DNA of 31,382 nucleotides from JAKASV01 sp964595035 (GTDB taxonomy: Bacteria > Babelota > Babeliae > Babelales > Vermiphilaceae), in assembly GCA_964595035.1 (NCBI GenBank), contig CAZQNW010000006.1:1-31382 (forward strand). The letters run 5' to 3'. The notes below the pieces were generated by a model. That model did not search any database and was not told the DNA's origin. It was given only the letters and a program-made list of their open reading frames with translations. A program made the translations under genes and the position numbers. The stretch's first letter is position 1. Every line of letters begins with the position of its first letter. Below, in pieces: positions 24,087 through 31,382 of the stretch.

Positions 24087-24121
24087 AAAAAAATAACAAG
24101 CCTGCACATTATTGCAAGCTT
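24087..24121 (-). terminator. Terminator of the hsp20 gene
   Basis: Minus strand AAGC-t-TGCA / TGCA-g-GCTT stem with one mismatch and a 6-nt loop (24121-24098), then GTTA and a run of seven T (24093-24087). It lies 14 nt beyond the Hsp20 stop. Confidence 0.7.
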
Positions 24122-24134
24122 ATTATATACATTC

Positions 24135-24539
24135 TTAACGAGTTTTGATCTGTACCTTGGTTGTTTGTTGAGCCTTTTTTTCTTTTGGCAGCTCTATTTT
24201 CAAAACACCATGTTCAAAGCTTGCCTGAGCCTTATCTCCTTGTACAGGAACCGGAAGCATAACGGTACGCTCAAACATACCACGCCTAATCTCTTTACGG
24301 AAAAAATGTTTATCTTTTTCCTCTTTTTTCTCTTCCCGAGAACCAGAGACTCTCAACATATTCTCGTTTACTTCAATATCGATCTTATCAGCATCTACGC
24401 CCGGAAGATGCATTTCAACAAAAATATTTTCTTTATCTTCAGAAATATCCACATCTACATCCCAACCTTTAGCAAAAGATGGGAGCTGTTCAAAAGCTTC
24501 TTCCAACTCAAGTAACGGATGCCATTTTACAATACGCAT
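24135..24539 (-). CDS. Hsp20/alpha-crystallin small heat-shock protein
   Basis: 134 residues from ATG 24539, which has AAAGGAG 6 nt upstream; an in-frame ATG at 24560 lies before that site and is rejected. The alpha-crystallin domain covers about 30-125: VDVDISEDKENIFVEMHLPGVD, then DIEVNENMLRVSGSREEK, FFRKEIRRGMFERTVMLP and the A.FEHGVLKIELPK signature. ATP-independent holdase that keeps unfolded proteins soluble. No CIRCE element is seen; its own promoter and terminator flank it. Confidence 0.95.
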   Translation of the reverse strand: MRIVKWHPLLELEEAFEQLPSFAKGWDVDVDISEDKENIFVEMHLPGVDADKIDIEVNENMLRVSGSREEKKEEKDKHFFRKEIRRGMFERTVMLPVPVQGDKAQASFEHGVLKIELPKEKKAQQTTKVQIKTR

Positions 24540-24598
24540 AGAAAACTCCTTTTTATACAATAAACTACACTGATATAATAAAGTCTTGATTTAAGATA

Positions 24599-24628
24599 AT
24601 TTTACACGAATGGTAAAAATAAAATCAA
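24599..24628 (-). promoter_or_regulatory. Candidate promoter of the hsp20 gene
   Basis: Minus strand TTGATT (24628-24623), an 18-nt spacer and TAAAAT (24604-24599). Confidence 0.45.
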
Positions 24629-24662
24629 CAGATAAGCGTTTTTTGTAAAGCTCCGTTTGACC

Positions 24663-25418
24663 TCAAAGATTTAAAGACCCGCCCAAATAAGTATCCATCT
24701 CATCTAAGCTTATAAGCTTGTCTTTTATATCATCAGCATTCTTAAATACTTTTAAAGGCAATGCATCTTTAATGTCAAATGGACCAATCGCTGTGCGTCT
24801 TAGCTCATGTGTTGTTGCAAAGCTCCCGCATTTTTCAGCAATGTCATTCATAAAGCTTCTTATGTATGTTCCATGAGAAACACGCGCTTTGATTGAAAAA
24901 AACGGCAATTGAAAGTCTAAAAGCTCGCATGAATAAATCTTTATATCACGACTTTTTTCTTGTACAATCGCACTTAAAGCATCTTCACCTAAGCTTTCAA
25001 TTCTTGCATGGCGTGATAATGCCTTGCCTTGATATTTAAGCGCCGAATATACAGGCGGAATTTGTTTATAACCTGTCCCAAAAGATGCTATTGCATGTTC
25101 TATCTGTTGTCGTGTAAGATTACATTCTTCTTGCTTGACAGTACGTCCTGTAATATCAAGCGTATCGGTAAGCTGCCCTAAACGCGCGCGAGCTTCATAT
25201 GTTTTATCAAGGGTCATAATTGAGGATAGTTTTTTTGTAGCAGCTCTTCCAATACCAAGTACCAATAAACCTGTTGCAAACGCATCAAGAGTTCCTGCAT
25301 GTCCGACACGTGTTTTACGATTGACAAGAGACCTGATTTCTTGAACACAATCGCTTGAAGTCATACCATTAGGTTTATCTACAAGTAAAAATCCTACTAC
25401 ATTCGCCTGTTCTTGCAT
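24663..25418 (-). CDS. truB: tRNA pseudouridine-55 synthase
   Basis: 251 residues. FLLVDKPNGMTSSDCV (10-25), the catalytic GTLDAFATGLLVLGIG with D45, IPPVYSALKYQGKALS, and the C-terminal SHGTYIRSFMNDIAEKCG and LRRTAIGPF. Makes the universal T-loop pseudouridine in tRNA. It lacks the full-length C-terminal PUA domain of longer TruBs, as is common in small genomes. The start is 2 nt after the tyrS stop, with GGAAA upstream inside tyrS, so it is the last gene of the tyrS operon. Confidence 0.96.
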   Translation of the reverse strand: MQEQANVVGFLLVDKPNGMTSSDCVQEIRSLVNRKTRVGHAGTLDAFATGLLVLGIGRAATKKLSSIMTLDKTYEARARLGQLTDTLDITGRTVKQEECNLTRQQIEHAIASFGTGYKQIPPVYSALKYQGKALSRHARIESLGEDALSAIVQEKSRDIKIYSCELLDFQLPFFSIKARVSHGTYIRSFMNDIAEKCGSFATTHELRRTAIGPFDIKDALPLKVFKNADDIKDKLISLDEMDTYLGGSLNL

Positions 25419-25420
25419 TA

Positions 25421-26623
25421 CTATTTCCGTTGTAGTTTATAAATTTTGTGTTTACCAACCTTAAGAACCATGCCTTCTTTTAATGATATTTTTGCGCTAA
25501 AATCAGTAACATCTTTCTCATCAATAGATACTGCTCTCGATTCAATAAGTCTCTTAATTTCTGATGAACTTTTGATTGCAGTAACTAATTTAATTAAATC
25601 TACAATCCAAATAGGATCCGTTATATCCTGAGATAACACGATTTCTTGAGCTTTAGAATAATCCCGTTTTTGAAATAGAGCCTCAAATGTTTCTTGTGCA
25701 CTCTGAGCTTCTGATGCAGACCAAAATTTCGCAATAATATCATGCGCAAGTTTCTTTTTGAGCTCCATTGGATGTGTAGACCCACCTGCAACACGAGATT
25801 GTAATAAACTAAGTTCCGTATCATCTACATTGAGAAGCACTTTAAAATATCTCCACATAAGATTGTCTGAAATGGACATCAATTTGCCAAATGCTTGATC
25901 TGCAGGTTCTGCAAGTCCAACCACGTTGCCAAGCGATTTTGACATCTTATGAACACCATCAAGCCCCTCTAATAGAGGCATTGTAATAACCACCTGAGAT
26001 TCCTGGCCTAATTGCTCTTGAAGATATCTACCCATTAAAAGATTAAATGTCTGGTCGGTACCACCGATTTCAATATCAGCATTAAGTACAACAGAATCAT
26101 AAGCTTGAAATATCGGGTACAAAAGCTCATGAAATGAAATTGGCAACCTATTAGAAATACGATTGGCAAAATCTTCACGTTCAATTAAACGCGCAACTGT
26201 TACTTTTGCACATAATTTAACAAAATCTTTCATTGGTATAGGATCAAGCCATTCTGAGTTGTAACGAACAGTAATTTTATCGGCATCAAGTATACGACCT
26301 ACCTGTTCAAGGTAGGTATGCATATTGTGCGCAATCTGTTCTTCGGTCAATGGAGGACGCGTTTTTGATTTTCCGGATGGATCACCGATGCGTGCAGTAA
26401 AATCTCCAATCAAAAAAATTATTTCAAAACCAAGATCCTGCAATTCTCGCAACTTTGAAAGAACAACCGCGTGACCAAGATGTAAATCAGAAGCCGTTGG
26501 ATCAGCCCCAAACTTAACTTTAAGACATTTCCCCGAAGCAATTTTTTTATACAACTCTGCTTCAGGAATTATCTGCACGGTATTCTTTTTGATTGTTTCT
26601 ATTATCGATTCAATATTGTTCAT
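25421..26623 (-). CDS. tyrS: Tyrosyl-tRNA synthetase
   Basis: 400 residues; charges tRNA-Tyr in the cytoplasm. Class I synthetase with DLHLGHAVVL (HLGH at 48-51) and KMSKS (226-230). It also has IGGTDQTFNLLMGR for tyrosine and tRNA recognition and a C-terminal S4-like RNA-binding domain (SSEIKRLIESRAVSID to KIYKLQRK). The HLGH and KMSKS forms are those of the TyrS2/TyrZ branch. GGAG lies before the ATG. It starts 3 nt after the stop of the S2P-like gene and is followed by truB. Confidence 0.96.
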   Translation of the reverse strand: MNNIESIIETIKKNTVQIIPEAELYKKIASGKCLKVKFGADPTASDLHLGHAVVLSKLRELQDLGFEIIFLIGDFTARIGDPSGKSKTRPPLTEEQIAHNMHTYLEQVGRILDADKITVRYNSEWLDPIPMKDFVKLCAKVTVARLIEREDFANRISNRLPISFHELLYPIFQAYDSVVLNADIEIGGTDQTFNLLMGRYLQEQLGQESQVVITMPLLEGLDGVHKMSKSLGNVVGLAEPADQAFGKLMSISDNLMWRYFKVLLNVDDTELSLLQSRVAGGSTHPMELKKKLAHDIIAKFWSASEAQSAQETFEALFQKRDYSKAQEIVLSQDITDPIWIVDLIKLVTAIKSSSEIKRLIESRAVSIDEKDVTDFSAKISLKEGMVLKVGKHKIYKLQRK

Positions 26624-26626
26624 ACT

Positions 26627-27286
26627 TTATGCTCCAAAGAAAAATGTTGCTACCAGTTTCGCCAAGTACGTAATAAAATGGTATAATGCTAGTTCAATTT
26701 TTCCACCCCAAAAAACAAATATAATAAGCGGCAAAACCCAGGCAGCAGTCAAATAATGCTGCGCAACGTATTCATTCGAACCAAAAATGAACAACATGCA
26801 CAGGTAAACACCATTAATTACGAGCTCCATTAAAGATAAGAATACACACAAAAGTATAAACAGTTCTAAAAGCATAGTCAGTGGTGTTGATATGACAACT
26901 CCGGTATTGCCAGAAAAAACCTGAGCTGGGGTCTTTACATATGCTAATGCAACAACACCCACTACTGCAAAAAATATATACGTAACCATTCCTGAAAACA
27001 TAACGATAGGCAACTTAAGCCATCTATAAGAACCATGTATACGATCCGGGTTAATGGGTATTCTTCTGCCCCAACCAACATTTAAAAATATTAATGCAAT
27101 CATGCCCATAATATCAGCATGAACTAACGGGTTAAGTGTCAAAAAGCCTAATTGCTCAGGCGTATCATCGCCGAAGCATTTAGCAATTGCAGATTGGAAG
27201 AATCCTACCAATGCTACAAGAACAAGATACATTAAAATTAAGGATGCGTAATATGAAACAGTTAACGCAATATTGTTGTAAACCAT
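26627..27286 (-). CDS. Site-2-protease (M50) homologue with lost metal-binding motif
   Basis: 219 residues with about five hydrophobic helices. It aligns in layout with the short S2P family of bacteria: FGDDTPEQLGFLTLNPLVHADIMG, then GWGRRIPINPDRI, where active members read GDxTA...GRLTLNPxxHxDxxG and GWAKPVPVNP. The third metal ligand region NPLVHAD (H56, D58) is kept, but the HExxH helix is replaced by V27-G-F-F-Q31. That should abolish zinc binding and proteolysis. The ribosome-binding site is weak (AACGG). It is first in an operon with tyrS and truB. A pseudo-protease that binds or traffics membrane proteins is possible. Confidence 0.8.
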   Translation of the reverse strand: MVYNNIALTVSYYASLILMYLVLVALVGFFQSAIAKCFGDDTPEQLGFLTLNPLVHADIMGMIALIFLNVGWGRRIPINPDRIHGSYRWLKLPIVMFSGMVTYIFFAVVGVVALAYVKTPAQVFSGNTGVVISTPLTMLLELFILLCVFLSLMELVINGVYLCMLFIFGSNEYVAQHYLTAAWVLPLIIFVFWGGKIELALYHFITYLAKLVATFFFGA

Positions 27287-27326
27287 AAAAACCGTTCTTT
27301 GTAATAAAATTTAAACATTCATAGGT

Positions 27327-27355
27327 AGTGTAAAAAAAATGTAAAAATCGGTCAA
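27327..27355 (-). promoter_or_regulatory. Promoter of the S2P-like/tyrS/truB operon
   Basis: Minus strand TTGACC (27355-27350), a 17-nt spacer and TACACT (27332-27327), about 41 nt before the ATG. Confidence 0.5.
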
Positions 27356-27458
27356 TTGCCCTATAACTTAGATATTTAAGTTGCATCCACTTATTTTGCA
27401 CGCTAAGCTACAATACATCAGTAATCTAAAATTACTAACCAAAAACGAGGAGCATTCG

Positions 27459-29729
27459 ATGAAGAAAAAGAGCATAAATTCAATTGAATTAGAGAGTAAC
27501 TATGAACCGGCACAATCACCTGATACCACAACACGCTGGTATCATTATATCATTCCGCCTAGTATATTATCACTGATAACATTTCTTTTTTACTTTCCTT
27601 CACGCCACTACGAATTTCAGTTTGACGACATTGCTAACATAACAAAATATTATGACATTAGGCATACTCATCTCAAAGATCTGTTCTTTTCAGGATCACG
27701 ATGGATCGGAAAATGGCTTAATAGTATTCATTACAGCATCGGTAAATTTGATCCCTATTCGTATCGCATGGGCAATATCATACAGCATATTATATTAGGA
27801 AACATCATATTTTTCTTTCTCTTTTTTGCATTGCGCAACCTAAAGCACCAGTCTTTTTTTAAGAAAAATGCCTTAGCATTAGCTTGTATTACAGCGACAC
27901 TTTTCTTGCTTCATCCCGTGCAAACTCAAACAGTTTCTTATGTTATACAAGGAAAGCTTGAAGGTGTTGCTACATTCTTGATTATATGTATGGCTTTTTG
28001 TTTCTGGATAGCCTATACGACACGTTCCAAAACACTTGCTGTACTGATGAATATCATCTTCTTCGCATTAGCAGCATTGTCGTCAGGATCTAAAGAAATT
28101 GCGATTATGTCACCTTTGCTCATATTACTTATCGATTGGTTCTTTGTCGCTCAAGGATCATGGCACGAAATGCGTAAGCGCTGGCTCTTTCACGTAGCAT
28201 CATTCTTAACAGTCTATACCTGTTATCTATACTTTTTGAAACCTGAGTATTTCACTGCAATATTGTGCTTTAAACATCGTATCCCCAACAATTTAGGCAA
28301 CATCATAACTTCTACACCTCTAGAGCGCATTACTCCATTTGCGTATTGCATTTCAGAATTTAAAGTAATTTTACATTATCTTTGGATATTTATTTGGCCA
28401 TTTAATATAAGCGTAGAATACGATTGGGTTCTTTCTAAAAGTTTTTTTGCGCCGGATGCATTCTTTCCATTTCTAGGGCTCGCTTGTATTGGGTATATTG
28501 TGTATAAACTTTTAAAGAGCAATAAAGTTAATCTTGTAGCATTTGGCATATGCTGGTTTATGGTCTGCATAGCTCCCCGATCAAGCATTATTCCATCAGC
28601 TGAACTTATTGTGGATTATAAGACATACGCTGCTTCTTTCGGCTGGCTCTTTGTTATTGCAGCAGGAATGGTTTGGGGTTCTTCCTATATTACTGAATTT
28701 TTTATTAGGCCTTCACAGCGCGTAAAACAAGTTGTATATGGTTCCTTGTCCATGTGTCTCGCGCTAGGTCTTGGTTTTGCAACAATGAACCGTAACACCG
28801 TATGGCGTTCAGGTTTAGAATTTTGGGGAAACATGCTTAAAAATGCCCCGGGCAAACCTCGTATTTATAATAATTACGGCGTAGAACTTTCTCAAAAACT
28901 ACAAAAATACGAAGAATCCATACCGTATTTTAAGCGAGCTATCGCTATGGACAAATATTATCCTGATCCACACAACAACCTTGCTGTTGTGTATGCATAT
29001 TTAGGGAAAATAGATAATGCCATTGATGAAATGATTGCGGGCCTTAGAATAAATCCTAACTATCCGGAAGGCTATAACAACCTTGCGGCTTTTTATATAC
29101 ACAAAAAAGATTATCAAAAAGCCGAATCAAGCCTTAACGCTGCACTAAAATTACGTCCTACATACGGCAAAGCATACTTTAATCGTGCTCGCGTATATAC
29201 AGAACAGAACAAAATAGAACAAGCATTAAGCGATTTAAGATCCGCATGTACCAAAGCTGATCTCGATAACAGTTTCGGGTTCTCCGTATATGGTAAATTT
29301 GCACTAGAACATAAATATTATGATGATGCAATCTTTGCTTTTACCCAACTTATAGCACTGGAACCACACAACGCCGAAGGACTCCTTAGCCTTGGAAACG
29401 CATATCATTTAGCCGAGAATTTTAACAATGCAATTAAGGCATATGAACAAGCGCTTATGATTATCCCTGGAGATATGCGATGCCTTATTAATATAGGTGA
29501 ATCATATATGAAGCTTAATGAATTTGAAAAAGCTTTAGCCTATTTTGAAAAAATTGATATGCGCAAAGCACCTCATGTAGCATTGCGCATCGCAGAATGC
29601 TCGACTAAGCTTGGTAACAAAAATAAGGCTATTGCGACATTAGAAACAATTACGCATGCACCAGTAGATGCAACCTTGAAGGAAAAAGCACAACTGACAC
29701 TTGCTCAACTTAAACAGGCACATGCTTAA
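27459..29729 (+). CDS. TMTC-like membrane protein: GT-C-type multi-pass domain plus TPR array
   Basis: 756 residues from ATG 27459 (GAGGAG 7 nt upstream); the longer frame to 27381 lacks a site. Residues 35-455 contain around ten or more hydrophobic helices, with an acidic FQFDDIANI motif in the first extracytoplasmic loop, as in GT-C glycosyltransferases, and HPVQTQTVSYVIQGKLE, typical of TMTC/DUF1736-type proteins. From about 465 to the end run seven to eight tetratricopeptide repeats (YNNYGVELSQKLQKYEESIP, NNLAVVYAYLGKIDNAID, YNNLAAFYIHKKDYQKAESS, and others). TMTC proteins in eukaryotes are O-mannosyltransferases; bacterial relatives are mostly uncharacterised. A weak promoter candidate is TTGCAT (27381) with TAAGCT (27404). 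Confidence 0.83.
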   Translation: MKKKSINSIELESNYEPAQSPDTTTRWYHYIIPPSILSLITFLFYFPSRHYEFQFDDIANITKYYDIRHTHLKDLFFSGSRWIGKWLNSIHYSIGKFDPYSYRMGNIIQHIILGNIIFFFLFFALRNLKHQSFFKKNALALACITATLFLLHPVQTQTVSYVIQGKLEGVATFLIICMAFCFWIAYTTRSKTLAVLMNIIFFALAALSSGSKEIAIMSPLLILLIDWFFVAQGSWHEMRKRWLFHVASFLTVYTCYLYFLKPEYFTAILCFKHRIPNNLGNIITSTPLERITPFAYCISEFKVILHYLWIFIWPFNISVEYDWVLSKSFFAPDAFFPFLGLACIGYIVYKLLKSNKVNLVAFGICWFMVCIAPRSSIIPSAELIVDYKTYAASFGWLFVIAAGMVWGSSYITEFFIRPSQRVKQVVYGSLSMCLALGLGFATMNRNTVWRSGLEFWGNMLKNAPGKPRIYNNYGVELSQKLQKYEESIPYFKRAIAMDKYYPDPHNNLAVVYAYLGKIDNAIDEMIAGLRINPNYPEGYNNLAAFYIHKKDYQKAESSLNAALKLRPTYGKAYFNRARVYTEQNKIEQALSDLRSACTKADLDNSFGFSVYGKFALEHKYYDDAIFAFTQLIALEPHNAEGLLSLGNAYHLAENFNNAIKAYEQALMIIPGDMRCLINIGESYMKLNEFEKALAYFEKIDMRKAPHVALRIAECSTKLGNKNKAIATLETITHAPVDATLKEKAQLTLAQLKQAHA

Positions 29730-29747
29730 AGTTTTACACCAATGCAC

Positions 29748-31382
29748 TTAATGTACTGCAACTCGCTGCACTGTCCATTCACCTGTTTCGTGGTTTTGGT
29801 GCCATTGCTGCACACGCGGCCATGCTTGAGCAAAGCTTCCAAGATCACTCCTTAAACGTTCATCGCGTATAACATCCGCGGTTATTGGATCAATACGTTG
29901 GATGCGCAGATATTTATTGGCAAAATCACGAATACGTTGGCTATTATGAGAAATAGCTGCTGTTATTGTATCGGTAAACACTTCAAGACGATGGTTTGCA
30001 ATAAAGTTCTGTAATAATGCCAATTGTTCAGAAGCAGGGTGTCCTTCACGCATATAACGCTCTAACGTACCAACTATACCTATAGGGAGCAACGCTCGAA
30101 TCTTTCGAGCAATACCTTGTGGCGTTGCATATCTTTGAAAAATATCTTCTGAATATCTCAAAGCAGAAGAACCTTTTGCCCGTACATGTTCTACTATACG
30201 GGATAATTTAGGACACTTCTTTAGCTGACAATTAAACGCAATACCTATACTTTCTCGTCCGCTTTTCAACGGTTTTTTAAAGGGTGCATAGGCATACTGA
30301 GCACACTGTTTAACTCCATTTCCAAATGATATACACGATCCTTTTACCCATTTTGCCATTGCGCTAAAAGGTTTTGCTGCTACCTTTTTGGCAATATTCC
30401 AGATTAAATTTCCCAAAGAGGTACTTTTGAGGTGCCCTTGCGATACAGATTCTTGTTGCCTTTTTTTAACTTCAGGAAACCCCTGACCATCTGCATTCGC
30501 TACACGTAGCACTGTTTCAATAAGACCAACAACACGAGGGGGAATACTAAATAAAATCCACGGATGTTCTAAAGGTGTTGATTCATCTGATAATGCTTTC
30601 ATAATACGATGATACCTGTCTCCGGGTTCTTCTTCTCCAACTTTCAAGGGACCTCCTACTCGTTCTTCCAACATATGAACCAGAGGTCTTATGAGATACG
30701 AAAAGCGTCCTGTATTAAAACGTGTTCTTGCGGCAAGATCATACAATATATAATGAGCGTTACGTGTTCCTATTATAGCTGTCGTATATTGATCATCAAA
30801 AGTTTGTGATACATTCGGTTGCATATAACCCTGTTCGCCACGGGGATTGGCAAGTATCTGAGGCAATTCCGGCACATGCTCTTCTATGGCTCTACCAACA
30901 CTGCGTAACAATGTCTTGCTTGGATGTGCCAAACTTCTTACTCCATCGACCACACGACCTGCCAATGAAGATTGCGGTTCTAAAGCTTCAACCGGACCTT
31001 GCGGAGCTTCATATTCAGGAAACATGCTCTTCATGACTGAATCAAGACTTACCATAGGAATAAGCTGCATTCCTTGTTCTTGCTTTGAAGGCTTAAGTAT
31101 ATGATTTAATAAGCCTTTCACAGCATGTGTTCGCAAACTTGATGCTAATATCTGCTTAGCCATTGATTGCTCAATTTCTTCTTGATATGGAATATGAAAA
31201 GATTGTTCTTTGTCAGATACAATAGATCGTACTATTTTGCCATGTTCAGGCCGGGCATCTTGACCATCCTTATTTCTCTCCCTAATTTTGCTATAAATAT
31301 CTTGCCAAGCTTCTTCATTAAATCCTATTCTAGCTTCATGATGGTCATCATTATCCATATCAAAAATCTTACTTAAGATACG
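29748..31382 (-). CDS. Large protein of unknown function (N-terminus probably beyond the right edge)
   Basis: At least 536 residues from ATG 31358, but the frame stays open through the window edge (8 more codons) and no ribosome-binding site precedes that ATG, so the true start probably lies outside. The visible part is hydrophilic and basic. It has an acidic beginning (MDNDDHHEARIGFNEEAWQD), helical middle segments (SLAGRVVDGVRSLAHPSKTLL and similar), a Lys-rich stretch with several cysteines near 345-395 (KGSCISF, VKQCAQYAYAPFKKP, FNCQLKKCPKL), and a helical C-terminal part ending GEWTVQRVAVH. There are no membrane helices or known motifs that I recognise. It could be a secreted or surface protein if a signal lies upstream. 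Convergent with the TMTC-like gene, 18 nt apart. Confidence 0.7.
   Translation of the reverse strand, partial: RILSKIFDMDNDDHHEARIGFNEEAWQDIYSKIRERNKDGQDARPEHGKIVRSIVSDKEQSFHIPYQEEIEQSMAKQILASSLRTHAVKGLLNHILKPSKQEQGMQLIPMVSLDSVMKSMFPEYEAPQGPVEALEPQSSLAGRVVDGVRSLAHPSKTLLRSVGRAIEEHVPELPQILANPRGEQGYMQPNVSQTFDDQYTTAIIGTRNAHYILYDLAARTRFNTGRFSYLIRPLVHMLEERVGGPLKVGEEEPGDRYHRIMKALSDESTPLEHPWILFSIPPRVVGLIETVLRVANADGQGFPEVKKRQQESVSQGHLKSTSLGNLIWNIAKKVAAKPFSAMAKWVKGSCISFGNGVKQCAQYAYAPFKKPLKSGRESIGIAFNCQLKKCPKLSRIVEHVRAKGSSALRYSEDIFQRYATPQGIARKIRALLPIGIVGTLERYMREGHPASEQLALLQNFIANHRLEVFTDTITAAISHNSQRIRDFANKYLRIQRIDPITADVIRDERLRSDLGSFAQAWPRVQQWHQNHETGEWTVQRVAVH

Noticed and set aside
24066..24515. 149-codon plus-strand frame across the hsp20 gene
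   Set aside because: Antisense of a clear alpha-crystallin gene; no ribosome-binding site, and it would start inside the hsp20 terminator.
1..31382. CRISPR arrays, insertion sequences, prophage genes, rRNA
   Set aside because: No regularly spaced direct repeats, transposase or phage motifs, or rRNA segments were seen.

Overview
The window looks like a chromosomal segment of an AT-rich, reduced-genome, Gram-negative-type bacterium. The best guess is the candidate phylum Dependentiae (TM6/Babeliae), a group of protist-associated bacteria. The reasons are a TolC-type outer-membrane factor and a Pal/OmpA lipoprotein (double membrane), many short exported proteins of unknown function, two exported DUF2608 HAD-like proteins, a eukaryotic-type PP2C with an export signal, a MutY-like glycosylase of the cluster-less kind, and a TPR/GT-C protein. 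The assignment is inference from gene content; no rRNA is present.

Layout. 1-1868 (minus): translationally coupled TolC-like outer-membrane protein and HlyD/MacA-like adaptor (cut by the left edge), divergent from glucokinase (2035-3096). 3191-3815 (minus): a PIN toxin/antitoxin pair with a near-palindromic operator, followed by a gene-poor stretch with a dispersed repeat. 4208-5206: an exported protein with a methyltransferase-like N-terminus and a kinase-like HxDxxxxN motif. 5189-7258 (minus): prmC followed by overlapping pilM-like and pilN-like genes. 7400-10357 (plus): a small exported protein, then nrdG-nrdD (anaerobic ribonucleotide reductase) preceded by two dyad elements. 10276-11939 (minus): tandem DUF2608 genes. 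12098-14574: MutY-like glycosylase, a small minus-strand gene, exported PP2C phosphatase. 14752-18424 (minus): exported protein, gatB, rng. 18604-19302: Pal-like lipoprotein. 19456-22721 (minus): MGDG-synthase-like glycosyltransferase, mnmE and a jag-like gene; jag-mnmE is a remnant of the oriC-proximal rpmH-rnpA-yidC-jag-mnmE order. 22903-22978 (minus): tRNA-Gly(GCC). 23102-24539: ruvA, a small exported protein, Hsp20. 24663-27286 (minus): an apparent operon of degenerate site-2-protease homologue, tyrS and truB. 27459-29729: TMTC-like membrane/TPR protein. 29748-31382 (minus): a large unrecognised protein running off the right edge.

Most genes are housekeeping (translation, tRNA modification, RNA decay, recombination, dNTP supply). 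The accessory signal lies in exported proteins that could face a host (PP2C, DUF2608 pair, kinase-motif protein, small secreted proteins), in enzymes that have lost or changed catalytic residues (S2P homologue, MutY-like protein, KH-only Jag), and in regulatory or repeat DNA: a 34-bp dyad before glk, the antitoxin palindrome, the nrdG dyads, and a family of four repeats mostly placed just 3' of minus-strand genes. No CRISPR array, insertion sequence or prophage was seen.
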